Assembly (NCBI GenBank): GCA_944320855.1
Contig: CALUJF010000003.1
Span: 1 to 64,000 of the forward strand
DNA from: an uncultured Phocaeicola sp.
Lineage (GTDB): Bacteria; Bacteroidota; Bacteroidia; Bacteroidales; Bacteroidaceae
Length of the DNA stretch: 64,000 nucleotides
Direction of reading: 5' to 3'
Below, in pieces: positions 8,393 to 16,943 of the stretch. Position 1 is the first letter of the stretch; each line of letters begins with the position of its first letter. The notes below the pieces were generated by a model, which made no database searches, was not told where the DNA came from, and saw nothing but the letters and a program-made list of their open reading frames with translations. The position numbers and the translations under genes are program-made.

Positions 8393-9007
8393 CTAATCGA
8401 AAGCCTTAAATTCATATCCCTGTTCCATAAGCCATTCTATAGCTTTAGGCAGAGCATATCTGATGTTTTCTTCCGATTTCAGTGAGTCGTGAAAAGTGAT
8501 TATAGAGCCGTTGCGGACATATTTCTTTACTTTCTGCAGTATCTGTTCGCCGTTGAACTTGCGGTTATAATCTCGTGTTACCAAGTCCCACATTATAATC
8601 TTGTATCTTTTCTTCAGCTCGGCATACTGTTTCGGGCTCATATATCCGTGAGGCGGTCTGAAGAGGTTGGTGTTCATCATCATTCTGCATGCCTTATCCG
8701 TGTTTTCAAGATATGAGTTTATGTCATAACTCAGTCCGCGGATATGGTTGAATGTGTGATTCCCTATTCTGTGTCCTCTTTCCACTACCATACGGAACTC
8801 TTCAGGATGTTTGCGGATATTATCTCCCACCATAAAGAAAGTGGCCTTTATCCCATATCTGTCGAGGACATCAAGAACCCACGGAGTTACTCTTGGAATC
8901 GGACCATCGTCGAATGTCAGATATACAGCCCTTTCGTCTTTATCCATCCGCCATATGGCAGATGGATAAAGGTATCTTATTAGTTGTGGGGGTTGTTCTA
9001 TAAACAT
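8393..9007 (-). CDS. Polysaccharide deacetylase (NodB homology, CE4)
   Basis: A metal-dependent N- or O-deacetylase acting on a glycan such as peptidoglycan or chitooligosaccharide. The 204 residues carry the CE4 motifs in order: TFDDGP with D33 and D34, H84-T-F-N-H88 for the metal, RPPHGY, and a late ITFHDS motif with the catalytic His. I choose the ATG at 9007; an in-frame start 16 codons upstream would translate the low-complexity repeat of the leader. There is no clear signal peptide, so it may be cytoplasmic or exported by another route. The start codon abuts an inverted repeat, so initiation may be structure-sensitive. Confidence 0.88.
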   Translation of the reverse strand: MFIEQPPQLIRYLYPSAIWRMDKDERAVYLTFDDGPIPRVTPWVLDVLDRYGIKATFFMVGDNIRKHPEEFRMVVERGHRIGNHTFNHIRGLSYDINSYLENTDKACRMMMNTNLFRPPHGYMSPKQYAELKKRYKIIMWDLVTRDYNRKFNGEQILQKVKKYVRNGSIITFHDSLKSEENIRYALPKAIEWLMEQGYEFKAFD

Positions 9008-9011
9008 TTTT

Positions 9012-9090
9012 TTAGTTCTTAGTTGTTGGTTTTTAGTTGTCAGTTGTATCCGCATGGCTCTAAAAACTAAGAACCAACAACTAACAACTT
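9012..9090. repeat. Inverted AACTAA-rich repeat in the leader of the deacetylase gene
   Basis: Left arm 9012-9033 (TTAGTTCTTAGTTGTTGG core) pairs imperfectly with right arm about 9069-9089 (CCAACAACTAACAACT core). Between them are more TTAG/GTTG words. It fills the 90-base gap between the deacetylase start and the end of the DUF2723 gene and ends within five bases of the start codon. Similar words lie upstream of pstC and of the LOG-family gene. Confidence 0.6.
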
Positions 9091-9097
9091 ATTGTTT

Positions 9098-12000
9098 TCA
9101 ATTCTTTCCGACTCTAGTCTCAAGTAGCGAGTACAGTTCCTGGAACTTCTGGTTGTAGTGAACGGCAGTCTGGCATACCTCACCGGTTTTGTCGTCCTTT
9201 ATTTTTTCCAGGCTCTTGCATATCTCATCCAGACAGTATATATTACGCAGACAGTTCTCGTACGACAGTGCAAAGCGTGAGTCATCAAGGCTCAGATACC
9301 ATGTAATGTACTGTACATTGTCATCAGCTATCTGGTCGAGGATATTCTCAGCTTTCTTATATTCGCCAAGTGTGATATAGTTGTCTGCCATTTCCTTCGA
9401 ACTGCTGTAAATGTAGTCATGCCTTACAGTAGTGCTTGGAATAACTTTTTCGCAATAATCAAGAGCCTTTATAGCCTTGTCTTTCTTGCCTTCCTTTATA
9501 AGCTGGGTACTGAGCTGTACGAACATACGGCGGTGAGTGTCGCACATACGTGTCACAGTCTCGTCCAGATAGATGTCAGGATTATCTATACCTCCGAACT
9601 TGAACTTGTTCATCAGGTTATCGTACATCTTCTCGCTGTCTATGCTTCTACCCAACTTCTTGTTGTCGAAAGGAGTTATTCTGTAAGCAAGACCTTCCTG
9701 CAGGAAGTTGTTTGTCAAGTTCAGATGATTATCCGAACCTACTGTGATAGCCATGTACAGCGGTCTTTCCCAGTTAGTGTTGGCAAGCATTTCGAGCATC
9801 ATCAGTTCACTCTTATACAATACTCTCTTACCTTTCAGCGACAAGTGCATATAGTCAGGAATAGAGTCCGGTGTAAGCATTCCGGAGCGTTTTATGGCTT
9901 CCTTATCAAGCTTGATAACTATACTGTCTGTAGGAATCATCTGAAGTCCGTCCTTAGAGTTTCTCACCCAGTGTTCAAGGATGTTCTTCAGCTCGTACGG
10001 ATTCTCACCGAATTCAGCTTTTGCCTCTTCAGGGTTCTGCTTATAATAGTTGTTGATAGTCTGCATAGCCTCAGGACGAACATACACAGCTTCGTTATGT
10101 CCGGAAACGTAGTCGATACGCTCCCAGTTGATTGGTACAGAAGGAGAGTCGTAAGCAGGACGCTTCATCTGGTCGATATACCAGTCAGTCTGCAGATAGC
10201 TGAGGTTACATACGCGTACATCTGTACGGAAACCTTCAGTTTCCTGGTTATACCACAATGGGAAAGTATCATTATCGCCGTTTGTGAATATGATTGGACA
10301 TCCCTCTTCCTGAACAGTCTTCAGATAGTTCTGACCGAAATCGCGGCAAGTATAACGTCCGCTGCGGTCGTGGTCGTCCCAAGTCTGGCTTACCATCTGC
10401 AGAGGTACGAGCAGACACAAAACAGCCGTGATGGAAGCAGCAGTAGTTTCGTTCATCTTCTTGCGCAGATATTCAGTGATACCGGCCACACCAAGACCAA
10501 TCCATATTGCGAAAGCATAGAATGAACCGGCATAAGCATAGTCGCGTTCGCGAGGCTGCAGCGGAGTCTGGTTCAGATAAAGCACAATGGCAAGACCTGT
10601 CATGAAGAACAGGAAGAATACAATCCAGAACTGCTGTATTCCCTTGTCGCCCTTATATGCTTGCCAGAACAGACCTATAAGTCCTAATATCAGAGGCAGA
10701 CAGTAGAATACGTTGTGTCCCTTGTTGTTTTTCAGACTGTCAGGCAGTAATGTCTGGTCGCCTACGAGCATATTGTCTATAAACGGAATACCCGTAATCC
10801 AGTTTCCATGCTCTATTTCTCCCTGACCCTGTATGTCGTTCTGTCGTCCTGCAAAGTTCCACATGAAGTATCTCCAGTACATGTAGTTTAACTGGTATAT
10901 AAAGAAGAACTTTATGTTTTCCCATTGTGTAGGGATTTTAACCATAATCATTTCTCCACATTGATCGTAAGGAACCTGCTTTCCTTTTATGCCTCCTACC
11001 CAAGATTCATATGCCTGGGCATGCGATTCGCTGTACATACGTGGAAACAGCATATTCTGTGCATATTTATAGTCTGTTCTGTGACGAACTATTTCGTAGC
11101 TGTCCTTTTCGTCAGGAGTTTCCTTTTCCTTACGCTGATAAACAGGTGCGCCTTCCACTACATCGTACACACATCCTCCGTCAACCTGTTTCAATGCTGG
11201 TTTTGAAGCATAAGTCTGACCGTAGAACAGAGGTCGTGTACCATACTGTTCGCGTCCCAGGTATTCACCAAGAGTGAATATGTCTTCTGGTGAGTTCTGG
11301 TCCATAGGGGTATTGGCCGACGAACGTATCACGATTACTGCATACGAAGAATATCCCACTACTATCATCATCAGTGCCAAAAGAGATGTGTTCAGTGTAC
11401 GTGCGCTGACACGGTATTTCTCGCTAAGGTCGGCAAACAAGTATGCGGCCAATATACCTAGCACTATTATACCGATTATTATACTGCTCCATCCGTGTCC
11501 GTAGAAAGGAATACCGAGAAGTCCCAATGTAAGCAGGAAGGATATATTCATCAGTTTGCGGCTTCTCACTGTATAACTTTCGTAAACACCCCAGATAAGA
11601 GATGCCGCCATGATAATGATGTATATTATAAGACCTGTGTTGAAAGGCATGCCTAAACTGTTGACAAACAAAAGTTCAAACCATCCTCCAACTTTCACAA
11701 TACCAGGCACAATGCCGTAAAGTACAGCTGCTATGATAACCATTGAACCGCACAATGCCAAAAGGCTTCCTTTCAGGTTTGCGGTAGGATTTTTCTTGTA
11801 GTAGTAAACCAGTACAATGGCCGGGATACATAGCAGGTTAAGCAAGTGTACACCGATTGAAAGTCCTGTAAGATAAGCGATAAGTATCAGCCAGCGGTCG
11901 CTGTGAGGCTCGTCCGCACGGTTTTCCCATTTCAGTATCAGCCAGAAAACAAGAGCTGTAAACAAACTGGAATAAGCATAAACTTCACCTTCTACCGCAC

Positions 12001-12418
12001 TGAACCAGAATGTATCACTCCAGGTGTATGCCAAAGCACCGACAAGACCTGATCCCATTATGGTAATCAGCTTACCCGTTGTCATTTCCTCAATGTTTGG
12101 ACATATCAATTTCTTTGTAAGATGTGTTATACTCCAGAAAAGGAAAAGGATACATGCCGCACTCATCAGTGCACTCATGATATTAACCATTAGTGCCACT
12201 TGCGAAGGGTCTGAAGCGAATAAACTGAATAAATTTGCCGTAAGCATGAAAAAAGGTGCGCCAGGCGGGTGTCCTACTTCCAGTTTGTAACCGGTGGTGA
12301 TAAATTCCGGGCAGTCCCAGAAACTGGCTGTCGGCTCGATAGTCATGCAGTAAGTTATAGCTGCAATGGCGAAGGCAAGCCATCCTACCAGATTGTTAAT
12401 CTTGTTGTACTGTTTCAT
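9098..12418 (-). CDS. DUF2723 family membrane protein, probable protein O-mannosyltransferase-like GT-C enzyme
   Basis: The product has 1106 residues. About a dozen membrane segments fill the first 350 residues and a second block lies near 560-690; a long soluble C-terminal part ends in TPR-like helices. The first extracytoplasmic loop holds TASFWDCPEF with D35 and E38, then GHPPGAPFFML, the hallmark of DUF2723. GT-C enzymes place a catalytic acidic residue in this loop. The human member TMEM260 is an established O-mannosyltransferase; Bacteroidetes are known to O-glycosylate secreted proteins, so glycosylation of exported proteins is the likely role (inference). Transcribed ahead of the deacetylase on the same strand. 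Confidence 0.85.
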   Translation of the reverse strand: MKQYNKINNLVGWLAFAIAAITYCMTIEPTASFWDCPEFITTGYKLEVGHPPGAPFFMLTANLFSLFASDPSQVALMVNIMSALMSAACILFLFWSITHLTKKLICPNIEEMTTGKLITIMGSGLVGALAYTWSDTFWFSAVEGEVYAYSSLFTALVFWLILKWENRADEPHSDRWLILIAYLTGLSIGVHLLNLLCIPAIVLVYYYKKNPTANLKGSLLALCGSMVIIAAVLYGIVPGIVKVGGWFELLFVNSLGMPFNTGLIIYIIIMAASLIWGVYESYTVRSRKLMNISFLLTLGLLGIPFYGHGWSSIIIGIIVLGILAAYLFADLSEKYRVSARTLNTSLLALMMIVVGYSSYAVIVIRSSANTPMDQNSPEDIFTLGEYLGREQYGTRPLFYGQTYASKPALKQVDGGCVYDVVEGAPVYQRKEKETPDEKDSYEIVRHRTDYKYAQNMLFPRMYSESHAQAYESWVGGIKGKQVPYDQCGEMIMVKIPTQWENIKFFFIYQLNYMYWRYFMWNFAGRQNDIQGQGEIEHGNWITGIPFIDNMLVGDQTLLPDSLKNNKGHNVFYCLPLILGLIGLFWQAYKGDKGIQQFWIVFFLFFMTGLAIVLYLNQTPLQPRERDYAYAGSFYAFAIWIGLGVAGITEYLRKKMNETTAASITAVLCLLVPLQMVSQTWDDHDRSGRYTCRDFGQNYLKTVQEEGCPIIFTNGDNDTFPLWYNQETEGFRTDVRVCNLSYLQTDWYIDQMKRPAYDSPSVPINWERIDYVSGHNEAVYVRPEAMQTINNYYKQNPEEAKAEFGENPYELKNILEHWVRNSKDGLQMIPTDSIVIKLDKEAIKRSGMLTPDSIPDYMHLSLKGKRVLYKSELMMLEMLANTNWERPLYMAITVGSDNHLNLTNNFLQEGLAYRITPFDNKKLGRSIDSEKMYDNLMNKFKFGGIDNPDIYLDETVTRMCDTHRRMFVQLSTQLIKEGKKDKAIKALDYCEKVIPSTTVRHDYIYSSSKEMADNYITLGEYKKAENILDQIADDNVQYITWYLSLDDSRFALSYENCLRNIYCLDEICKSLEKIKDDKTGEVCQTAVHYNQKFQELYSLLETRVGKN

Positions 12419-12441
12419 GAATTAAATATTTAATTTCATTG

Positions 12442-12472
12442 ACCGTTGGTTAACTTCGTTTACCGTTGGTTC
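12442..12472 (-). repeat. Leader motif shared with tyrS
   Basis: The plus-strand word ACCGTTGGTT occurs at 12442 and again at 12462. The segment TAACTTCGTTTACCGTT (12451-12467) is identical to 25522-25538 ahead of tyrS. In both cases it lies in the untranslated leader of a minus-strand gene shortly after a predicted start site. Confidence 0.5.
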
Positions 12473-12496
12473 TGTTATTATCGTTAAAAACAAGCG

Positions 12497-12504
12497 CAAA
12501 GATA
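12497..12504 (-). promoter_or_regulatory. -7 box of the DUF2723 gene
   Basis: Minus strand reads TATCTTTG, an exact TAnnTTTG match. No clear -33 box. The leader would be about 70 bases and would contain the motif shared with tyrS. Confidence 0.45.
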
Positions 12505-12577
12505 ATAAAGAATTGAAAATGATAACAGTTTGACAATCTTAAAGTTTCTTTATAAATACGGGTATGATAAGTTCCAG

Positions 12578-12641
12578 AAAAACTCTTCGTCATTCAAATC
12601 AAAATAACGAAACATTTTAATCAAAACGACGAAGAGTTTTT
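12578..12641. terminator. Symmetric terminator-like hairpin in a divergent promoter region
   Basis: A perfect 14-bp inverted repeat (12578-12591 with 12628-12641, core ACTCTTCGTC/GACGAAGAGT) is flanked by A residues on the left and seven T residues on the right. No gene reads into it from either side: the flanking genes both point away. Confidence 0.6.
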
Positions 12642-12657
12642 TTGAAATAAAAATTTG

Positions 12658-12687
12658 TTTGTTTTTATCATTTTTTTTAGTAATTTG
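12658..12687 (+). promoter_or_regulatory. Promoter candidate for the three-gene operon
   Basis: TTTG at 12658-12661 and TAATTTG at 12681-12687 are 19 bases apart. The -7 element lacks one base of TAnnTTTG. It lies just after the hairpin, about 60 bases before the ATG at 12749. Confidence 0.4.
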
Positions 12688-12748
12688 CGGACGTATAATA
12701 CAAATTAGTCTATTAAATGATTAACTAAAAATCAAATATAAAAATGAT

Positions 12749-15559
12749 ATGAAAAAGTTTGTTATTCTCTTTTTGATTTCTTTTTTGTGGCATTTTTGTC
12801 TTGCCGCGCAAACAAAATATCTTGTTAATTTGTACAAACCTATAGACTCATACCGCTATACCGAATATAAATATACAGGTTCCGGTTCACGCCAGATAGT
12901 CATGAGCGGCGGTTTGAAATGGTATGGCGGTTTTACTATAGGATATACTTCCGCGCCTTATAAACCAGGAAATGCCACATTTAATCTGGGTGGAAAATAT
13001 GAGACGTTGATGTTTGTGCTAGGACATGAGAATTTCGGTAGGGGTGCCGGAGGTACAGGTATTGATACAGATCCAAGGATTGTAACTGTCTATGCCGACG
13101 GCCGTAAGATTATGGACGAGGTTGTATATCCGTACAGTGTGCCGAAACGTATCAGGCTTAATATTAAGGGAGTAAACGAACTGAAATTTGCTTTGGTGAA
13201 AGGGAACGGACAGATAGGGTTTGGCGAGGCTACCCTTTGGACTGCCGGACAGACTCCCGTGGAAACTGGCAACATCATAAGCAAGAAACCGGCTACCATA
13301 GAACTGATGAAAGACCTTCAACCTTATTTCCAAAATAACAAGATGGTAAGCGTTTCCCCTAAAGGTAAGAGCAATAATATTACGATAAATGGCAAGAATT
13401 ATTCCTATGGTCTTTCTGTAAATATGGAAAGGGCGATAGTAGGCAGCAATCCAGGATGGACATATTTTAATCTCAGGGGACAATATTCAAAACTTAGTTT
13501 TGTGGTAGGTCCTTTGAACAGTTCAAGATCAGGAAACGGAAAGGGGTGGATTACTGTAAAGGCGGATGATAAAATAATATATGAGTTGGAAATGACTTAT
13601 GAGGACATAGCCAAGGTTGTGACGTTGGATATACCCGGATGCAATATGCTTTCTTTCCAGTCAGAACAGATTGAAGGCTCGATGAATGCCGGAATAGCTA
13701 ATATAATGGCATATCCTGAAGGAGTTTCTCCGAAAGTGGAGGCAGGCACAGCTTCTACTGTCGATTCGAGGCTGAAAAGTTTGCCTGATGTTTGCAAACT
13801 TATCTCAAATATTCCTCCATATACATCTTTGGCGCAGACGGAAAAGCAAATTTACGACGGTTCGTCGGATTATATCACATTCTCCATGGGAGGCGTGCGA
13901 TACAGCGAAGGTATGGTTTTCTATAAAAAGGCCAGTGTGTTGAACAATGAAACCAAGTCTTATGCTGTGTTCGATCTTGGCAATGAATTTGATTATGTCA
14001 GCTTTACCGCCGGATATATAGGCAAGAGCGGTGCGATGAACAGTGATATGCTAAGGGTATATGCAGATGACGAATTGGTGCTTGAGGAACAGTTGATAGC
14101 GACTTATCCTAACAGGGACTTTACTGTTCCGTTGAAGAAGTGCAGGAAATTGCGCTTTGAGACTTCCGGCTCATCCACATTGGATGTTGCGGCATACGGT
14201 ATAGCGGATGCGGTGCTATATCGTGGAGAGCCTGTAAAGAATGATTTGTTCGTGCATCCGAAGCCTGAATGTCCATATACTGTTGACCTGATAGACCTCG
14301 GCGCTCCATATATCCACTATGTAAGTCCTATGAAGCAGTCTAATGAAGGAATTTTCTATGACGGCAGTACACAAAAGAAGTATTTCGACTTGAACGGCAA
14401 GCGAATAAACAAAGGTTTCATGCTACAGACGAGCGTGCATTTTTCTTTGGACTATGGTCCGCTGTCGGGTACTGACGGTGCCGCCGCGGGTGCCATAGGT
14501 GGTATGGCTGTAGGTGGTGTTTTTGTAGCAGGTGGTGTTGCTGTAGGTGGTGCGGTTGTCGGTAGCACATTGATTGGTGCCGCAGCTTTGCTGATGCTTG
14601 CAGCCGGAGGTGAAGCGTTGGAGAACTCTTGTGCGGCATTCAACACTTATGGCGAGTATAACAGCGTGACATTTACCGTTGCATGTTATAAGCCTTACAT
14701 CCGTCCTGATGATTATAAGGAGACTTTGCTGATTGCTGCAGACCATAAAGTAAAGGCAAAACTTGCATTATATGAAACTATGGAACCGCAAACAATAACC
14801 GTTCCTATAGACAGTTGCCAGCAACTTATGTTCTGGCTGGCAAATACTGACAACTGGTCTGGACAGTACATATTTTACGATATAAAACTGTCGAAAGAAA
14901 AAGCGGCTTTGAATATTCCGAAAGATGCCAGATTGTCAGATGTGGTTGTAACGAGTCCGTTATGGACTGAGAAAGTGATAAAGACAGAATGGCAAAGGCC
15001 GAAATCTTCAGGACAGAGGGAAGTGGACAAGTTCTTGTCAGGAGTGTCTAACTCTTATAACCAGGTAAAAGACATGATAAAGAAGGGTAAGCCACAGTAC
15101 AATATTTATACATATTATTTGGAGACGGAAGCAGGGCAAGTATGCAAGGCCGTAAATTTGAAGCCTGTACGAGGCGAAAATTTCTCATCAATAGTCATGG
15201 AGCATAAGTATTGCCAGAGACAGTTGGAAACATTGTCCAAGATTAAATCAGATTTGGTGGAATTGCCTATGATGCAGGCTAGCGCGTCTTTGGCTTTGCC
15301 TGGGCTTGGCTTTGGCGCTTTTTCCTATGGAAAGATAGTAAAGGAAGGGGGCAAAGTATTTAAGGAATGTAATGATTTGGTAAACGAGATGTATGAAGAG
15401 AAATTGGCGGAAACACGCTTCCTGGAAAGTCTATTGAACGGAGCGATTGATATAGACGGGAAGCAGAGTACGGAAAAAACGATATTGTGCCCTTTATTTA
15501 AGGATGAAGTTCCACCTACATATGAGTTGCAGTTGGTTAAGAATTTCGTGATGAAGTAA
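12749..15559 (+). CDS. Large secreted four-module beta-sandwich protein with a glycine-zipper-like insertion; function unknown
   Basis: The product has 936 residues with a signal peptide (MKKFVILF then a hydrophobic core, cleavage near LAAQTK). Four related modules begin near residues 24, 182, 347 and 510. Each opens with a ...PY motif, has an FNL or FDLGNEF-type strand, a V.ADD or VYADG strand (VYADGRKI, VKADDKII, VYADDELV, IAADHKVK) and ends with a strand such as GCNMLSFQ or CQQLMFW. They resemble NPCBM-type carbohydrate-binding modules. Module 4 is split at residues 571-625 by a Gly/Ala-rich hydrophobic stretch (GAIGGMAVGG, GGVAVGGAVVG). The last 200 residues look helical. First gene of a tight three-gene operon. 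I do not recognise the whole protein; the module call is a resemblance only. Confidence 0.75.
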   Translation: MKKFVILFLISFLWHFCLAAQTKYLVNLYKPIDSYRYTEYKYTGSGSRQIVMSGGLKWYGGFTIGYTSAPYKPGNATFNLGGKYETLMFVLGHENFGRGAGGTGIDTDPRIVTVYADGRKIMDEVVYPYSVPKRIRLNIKGVNELKFALVKGNGQIGFGEATLWTAGQTPVETGNIISKKPATIELMKDLQPYFQNNKMVSVSPKGKSNNITINGKNYSYGLSVNMERAIVGSNPGWTYFNLRGQYSKLSFVVGPLNSSRSGNGKGWITVKADDKIIYELEMTYEDIAKVVTLDIPGCNMLSFQSEQIEGSMNAGIANIMAYPEGVSPKVEAGTASTVDSRLKSLPDVCKLISNIPPYTSLAQTEKQIYDGSSDYITFSMGGVRYSEGMVFYKKASVLNNETKSYAVFDLGNEFDYVSFTAGYIGKSGAMNSDMLRVYADDELVLEEQLIATYPNRDFTVPLKKCRKLRFETSGSSTLDVAAYGIADAVLYRGEPVKNDLFVHPKPECPYTVDLIDLGAPYIHYVSPMKQSNEGIFYDGSTQKKYFDLNGKRINKGFMLQTSVHFSLDYGPLSGTDGAAAGAIGGMAVGGVFVAGGVAVGGAVVGSTLIGAAALLMLAAGGEALENSCAAFNTYGEYNSVTFTVACYKPYIRPDDYKETLLIAADHKVKAKLALYETMEPQTITVPIDSCQQLMFWLANTDNWSGQYIFYDIKLSKEKAALNIPKDARLSDVVVTSPLWTEKVIKTEWQRPKSSGQREVDKFLSGVSNSYNQVKDMIKKGKPQYNIYTYYLETEAGQVCKAVNLKPVRGENFSSIVMEHKYCQRQLETLSKIKSDLVELPMMQASASLALPGLGFGAFSYGKIVKEGGKVFKECNDLVNEMYEEKLAETRFLESLLNGAIDIDGKQSTEKTILCPLFKDEVPPTYELQLVKNFVMK

Positions 15560-15589
15560 TGTTTTAGCTTGTTTAATAGCCGATAAATA

Positions 15590-16261
15590 ATGAACGACGA
15601 AATTGATTATAGGAATGAACTGGAAGACGCGCGCAAGCGGGCAACCGTTTGCGGACGTAATGGTTCTGAAGAATCTCTAGAAGTACATTGGGAGATATGT
15701 TGCGGCGATGTGCTTCTAGCTGAAGAGAATATGGAAAATCAGGACAGGGAGTGGGAGAACGCATTGCTGGTCAGGGAATTCCTTGATGCCGCAAACTTCC
15801 TTGAAGGCTATGACGAGATGCTGAACAACGTGTATGTTGCCGTACAGAGGATGGTTAATATGGTTATTGACCATCCGAGGTTGAAACTTGAGATGCTTAA
15901 GCTGCAACTTACGGTTATACGTCGTATCGAGGCATTGTGCGACCATGACCTTGACGAGAGTGAGGATGTGGAGAACGAATTGGCTTATTATCAGCGTAAC
16001 ATAGCATATGCCAATAATGGCGATTTTGACAAAATAGCGCAAAATGGAACTCTGAAAAGAGACCCGATAGAGTGGAGCCTTGATTATGAGAGTGTAATAG
16101 ACGAGGCCAATAAGAAAATCTATTCCATTTTGGAAGGACATCCGCGAGGTATGGGTTTCTGTTTTGCTTATTGGAACGCTAAAGCACAGGTCTTGAAGGC
16201 GGACTATGGCATTGAGTGGAGAAGTCCTGCCATTATGAACCCTCATGTAATGTTTGATTAA
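15590..16261 (+). CDS. Hypothetical helical cytoplasmic protein with C-terminal HPRGMGFCFAYW motif
   Basis: The product has 223 residues, no signal peptide or membrane segment, is acidic, and is mostly predicted helical by residue pattern. The last 45 residues form what looks like a conserved module: EGHPRGMGFCFAYWNAK, then DYGIEWRSPAIMNPHVMFD at the very end. I have no secure family name. It starts 30 bases after the large secreted protein and its stop is two bases before the next start, so the three genes are very probably co-transcribed. It may be a cytoplasmic partner, chaperone or immunity-type protein; this is conjecture. Confidence 0.75.
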   Translation: MNDEIDYRNELEDARKRATVCGRNGSEESLEVHWEICCGDVLLAEENMENQDREWENALLVREFLDAANFLEGYDEMLNNVYVAVQRMVNMVIDHPRLKLEMLKLQLTVIRRIEALCDHDLDESEDVENELAYYQRNIAYANNGDFDKIAQNGTLKRDPIEWSLDYESVIDEANKKIYSILEGHPRGMGFCFAYWNAKAQVLKADYGIEWRSPAIMNPHVMFD

Positions 16262-16263
16262 GT

Positions 16264-16938
16264 ATGTGTACGAAACCGGTTTATATCGCACTTTCAAAGT
16301 CAGCGGAGAAATTGCCTTTGTGTGGAAGTCATTTCTGGGGGAATCCGGATTTGCCGGTTGGATACGAATACCCGACATATAACGATGATGACGGAAATAC
16401 CTTTGAGTACCAGTTCATATGCCAGGTAAACTTGTCAGAGCTTGGAACTAGTGGCATTGAATGTGGTTTGCCGGAACATGGATTATTATCTTTTTTTGCA
16501 AAAATAGATTATTACCTTGGATATATAGAGGGTGAATGCCCTATTTCCGGATATATCAGCGGCACGGAAGATGTTAAAGTGTTGTTTTTTCCAGAGGTAT
16601 GCGTTCCAGGTGAGAATGATGAGTTTGAGGAAAAGATACTTGTTGACGATGATGATATGCCTGTAAATCCAAAGGAATTACAAATGTGTTTTTCCGCTGT
16701 TCGTCCTTCTGAATATTGCGAAGACCATGCTTTAATGGCAGAACCGACATATCGTGAATGGGAAAACTGGGATTCACCATATGAGGATTGGAAGATATTG
16801 TTGCAAGTCGATTCTTTCAGCGGCGATGATTTTAACCTTAATTTTATGGATTTCGGTGTATTGGATTTTCTTATATCGCCTGAAGACCTTAAAAATTCAC
16901 GTTTTGATTGTGTAAGGGCTATAGTGTTGTCTTCATAG
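16264..16938 (+). CDS. DUF1963 (YwqG-like) family protein
   Basis: The product has 224 residues and is acidic and cytoplasmic. Its order of features fits DUF1963: an N-terminal SKSAEKLPLCGSHFWGNPDLP segment (the family has a similar SK.GG.P.LP stretch), YQFICQVNLSEL, GLLSFFAKID, and a late WKILLQVDSFSGDDFNLNFMDFGVLDFLISPEDL that matches the usual QvDS...GDgG.lyf.i...dL ending. B. subtilis YwqG is encoded beside the ywqHIJKL toxin locus, and DUF1963 proteins are often seen in contact-dependent competition loci; no activity is proven here. The ATG follows the stop of the preceding gene by two bases. It converges with pstB. Confidence 0.8.
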   Translation: MCTKPVYIALSKSAEKLPLCGSHFWGNPDLPVGYEYPTYNDDDGNTFEYQFICQVNLSELGTSGIECGLPEHGLLSFFAKIDYYLGYIEGECPISGYISGTEDVKVLFFPEVCVPGENDEFEEKILVDDDDMPVNPKELQMCFSAVRPSEYCEDHALMAEPTYREWENWDSPYEDWKILLQVDSFSGDDFNLNFMDFGVLDFLISPEDLKNSRFDCVRAIVLSS

Positions 16939-16943
16939 AATAA

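Larger units (their letters stand above)
12419..12748. other. Divergent intergenic region, 330 bases
   Basis: It holds a minus-strand leader motif (12442-12472), a minus-strand -7 box (12497-12504), a strong symmetric hairpin (12578-12641) and a plus-strand promoter candidate (12658-12687). No small gene is convincing. Confidence 0.6.

Noticed and set aside
9419-10525. Plus-strand open frame of 368 codons opposite the DUF2723 gene
   Set aside because: It lies wholly antisense to a well-supported gene, has no family motifs and is rich in His, Ser, Val and Cys as expected for a complementary frame.
14418-14746. Several minus-strand frames opposite the Gly-rich segment
   Set aside because: They are low-complexity reflections of the GGT/GCC-rich codons of the real gene, rich in His, Thr or Pro.
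12749-16938. Classical toxin-immunity locus
   Set aside because: No known toxin domain is visible at the C-terminus of the large protein and DUF1963 alone does not prove immunity function; kept as a hypothesis only.
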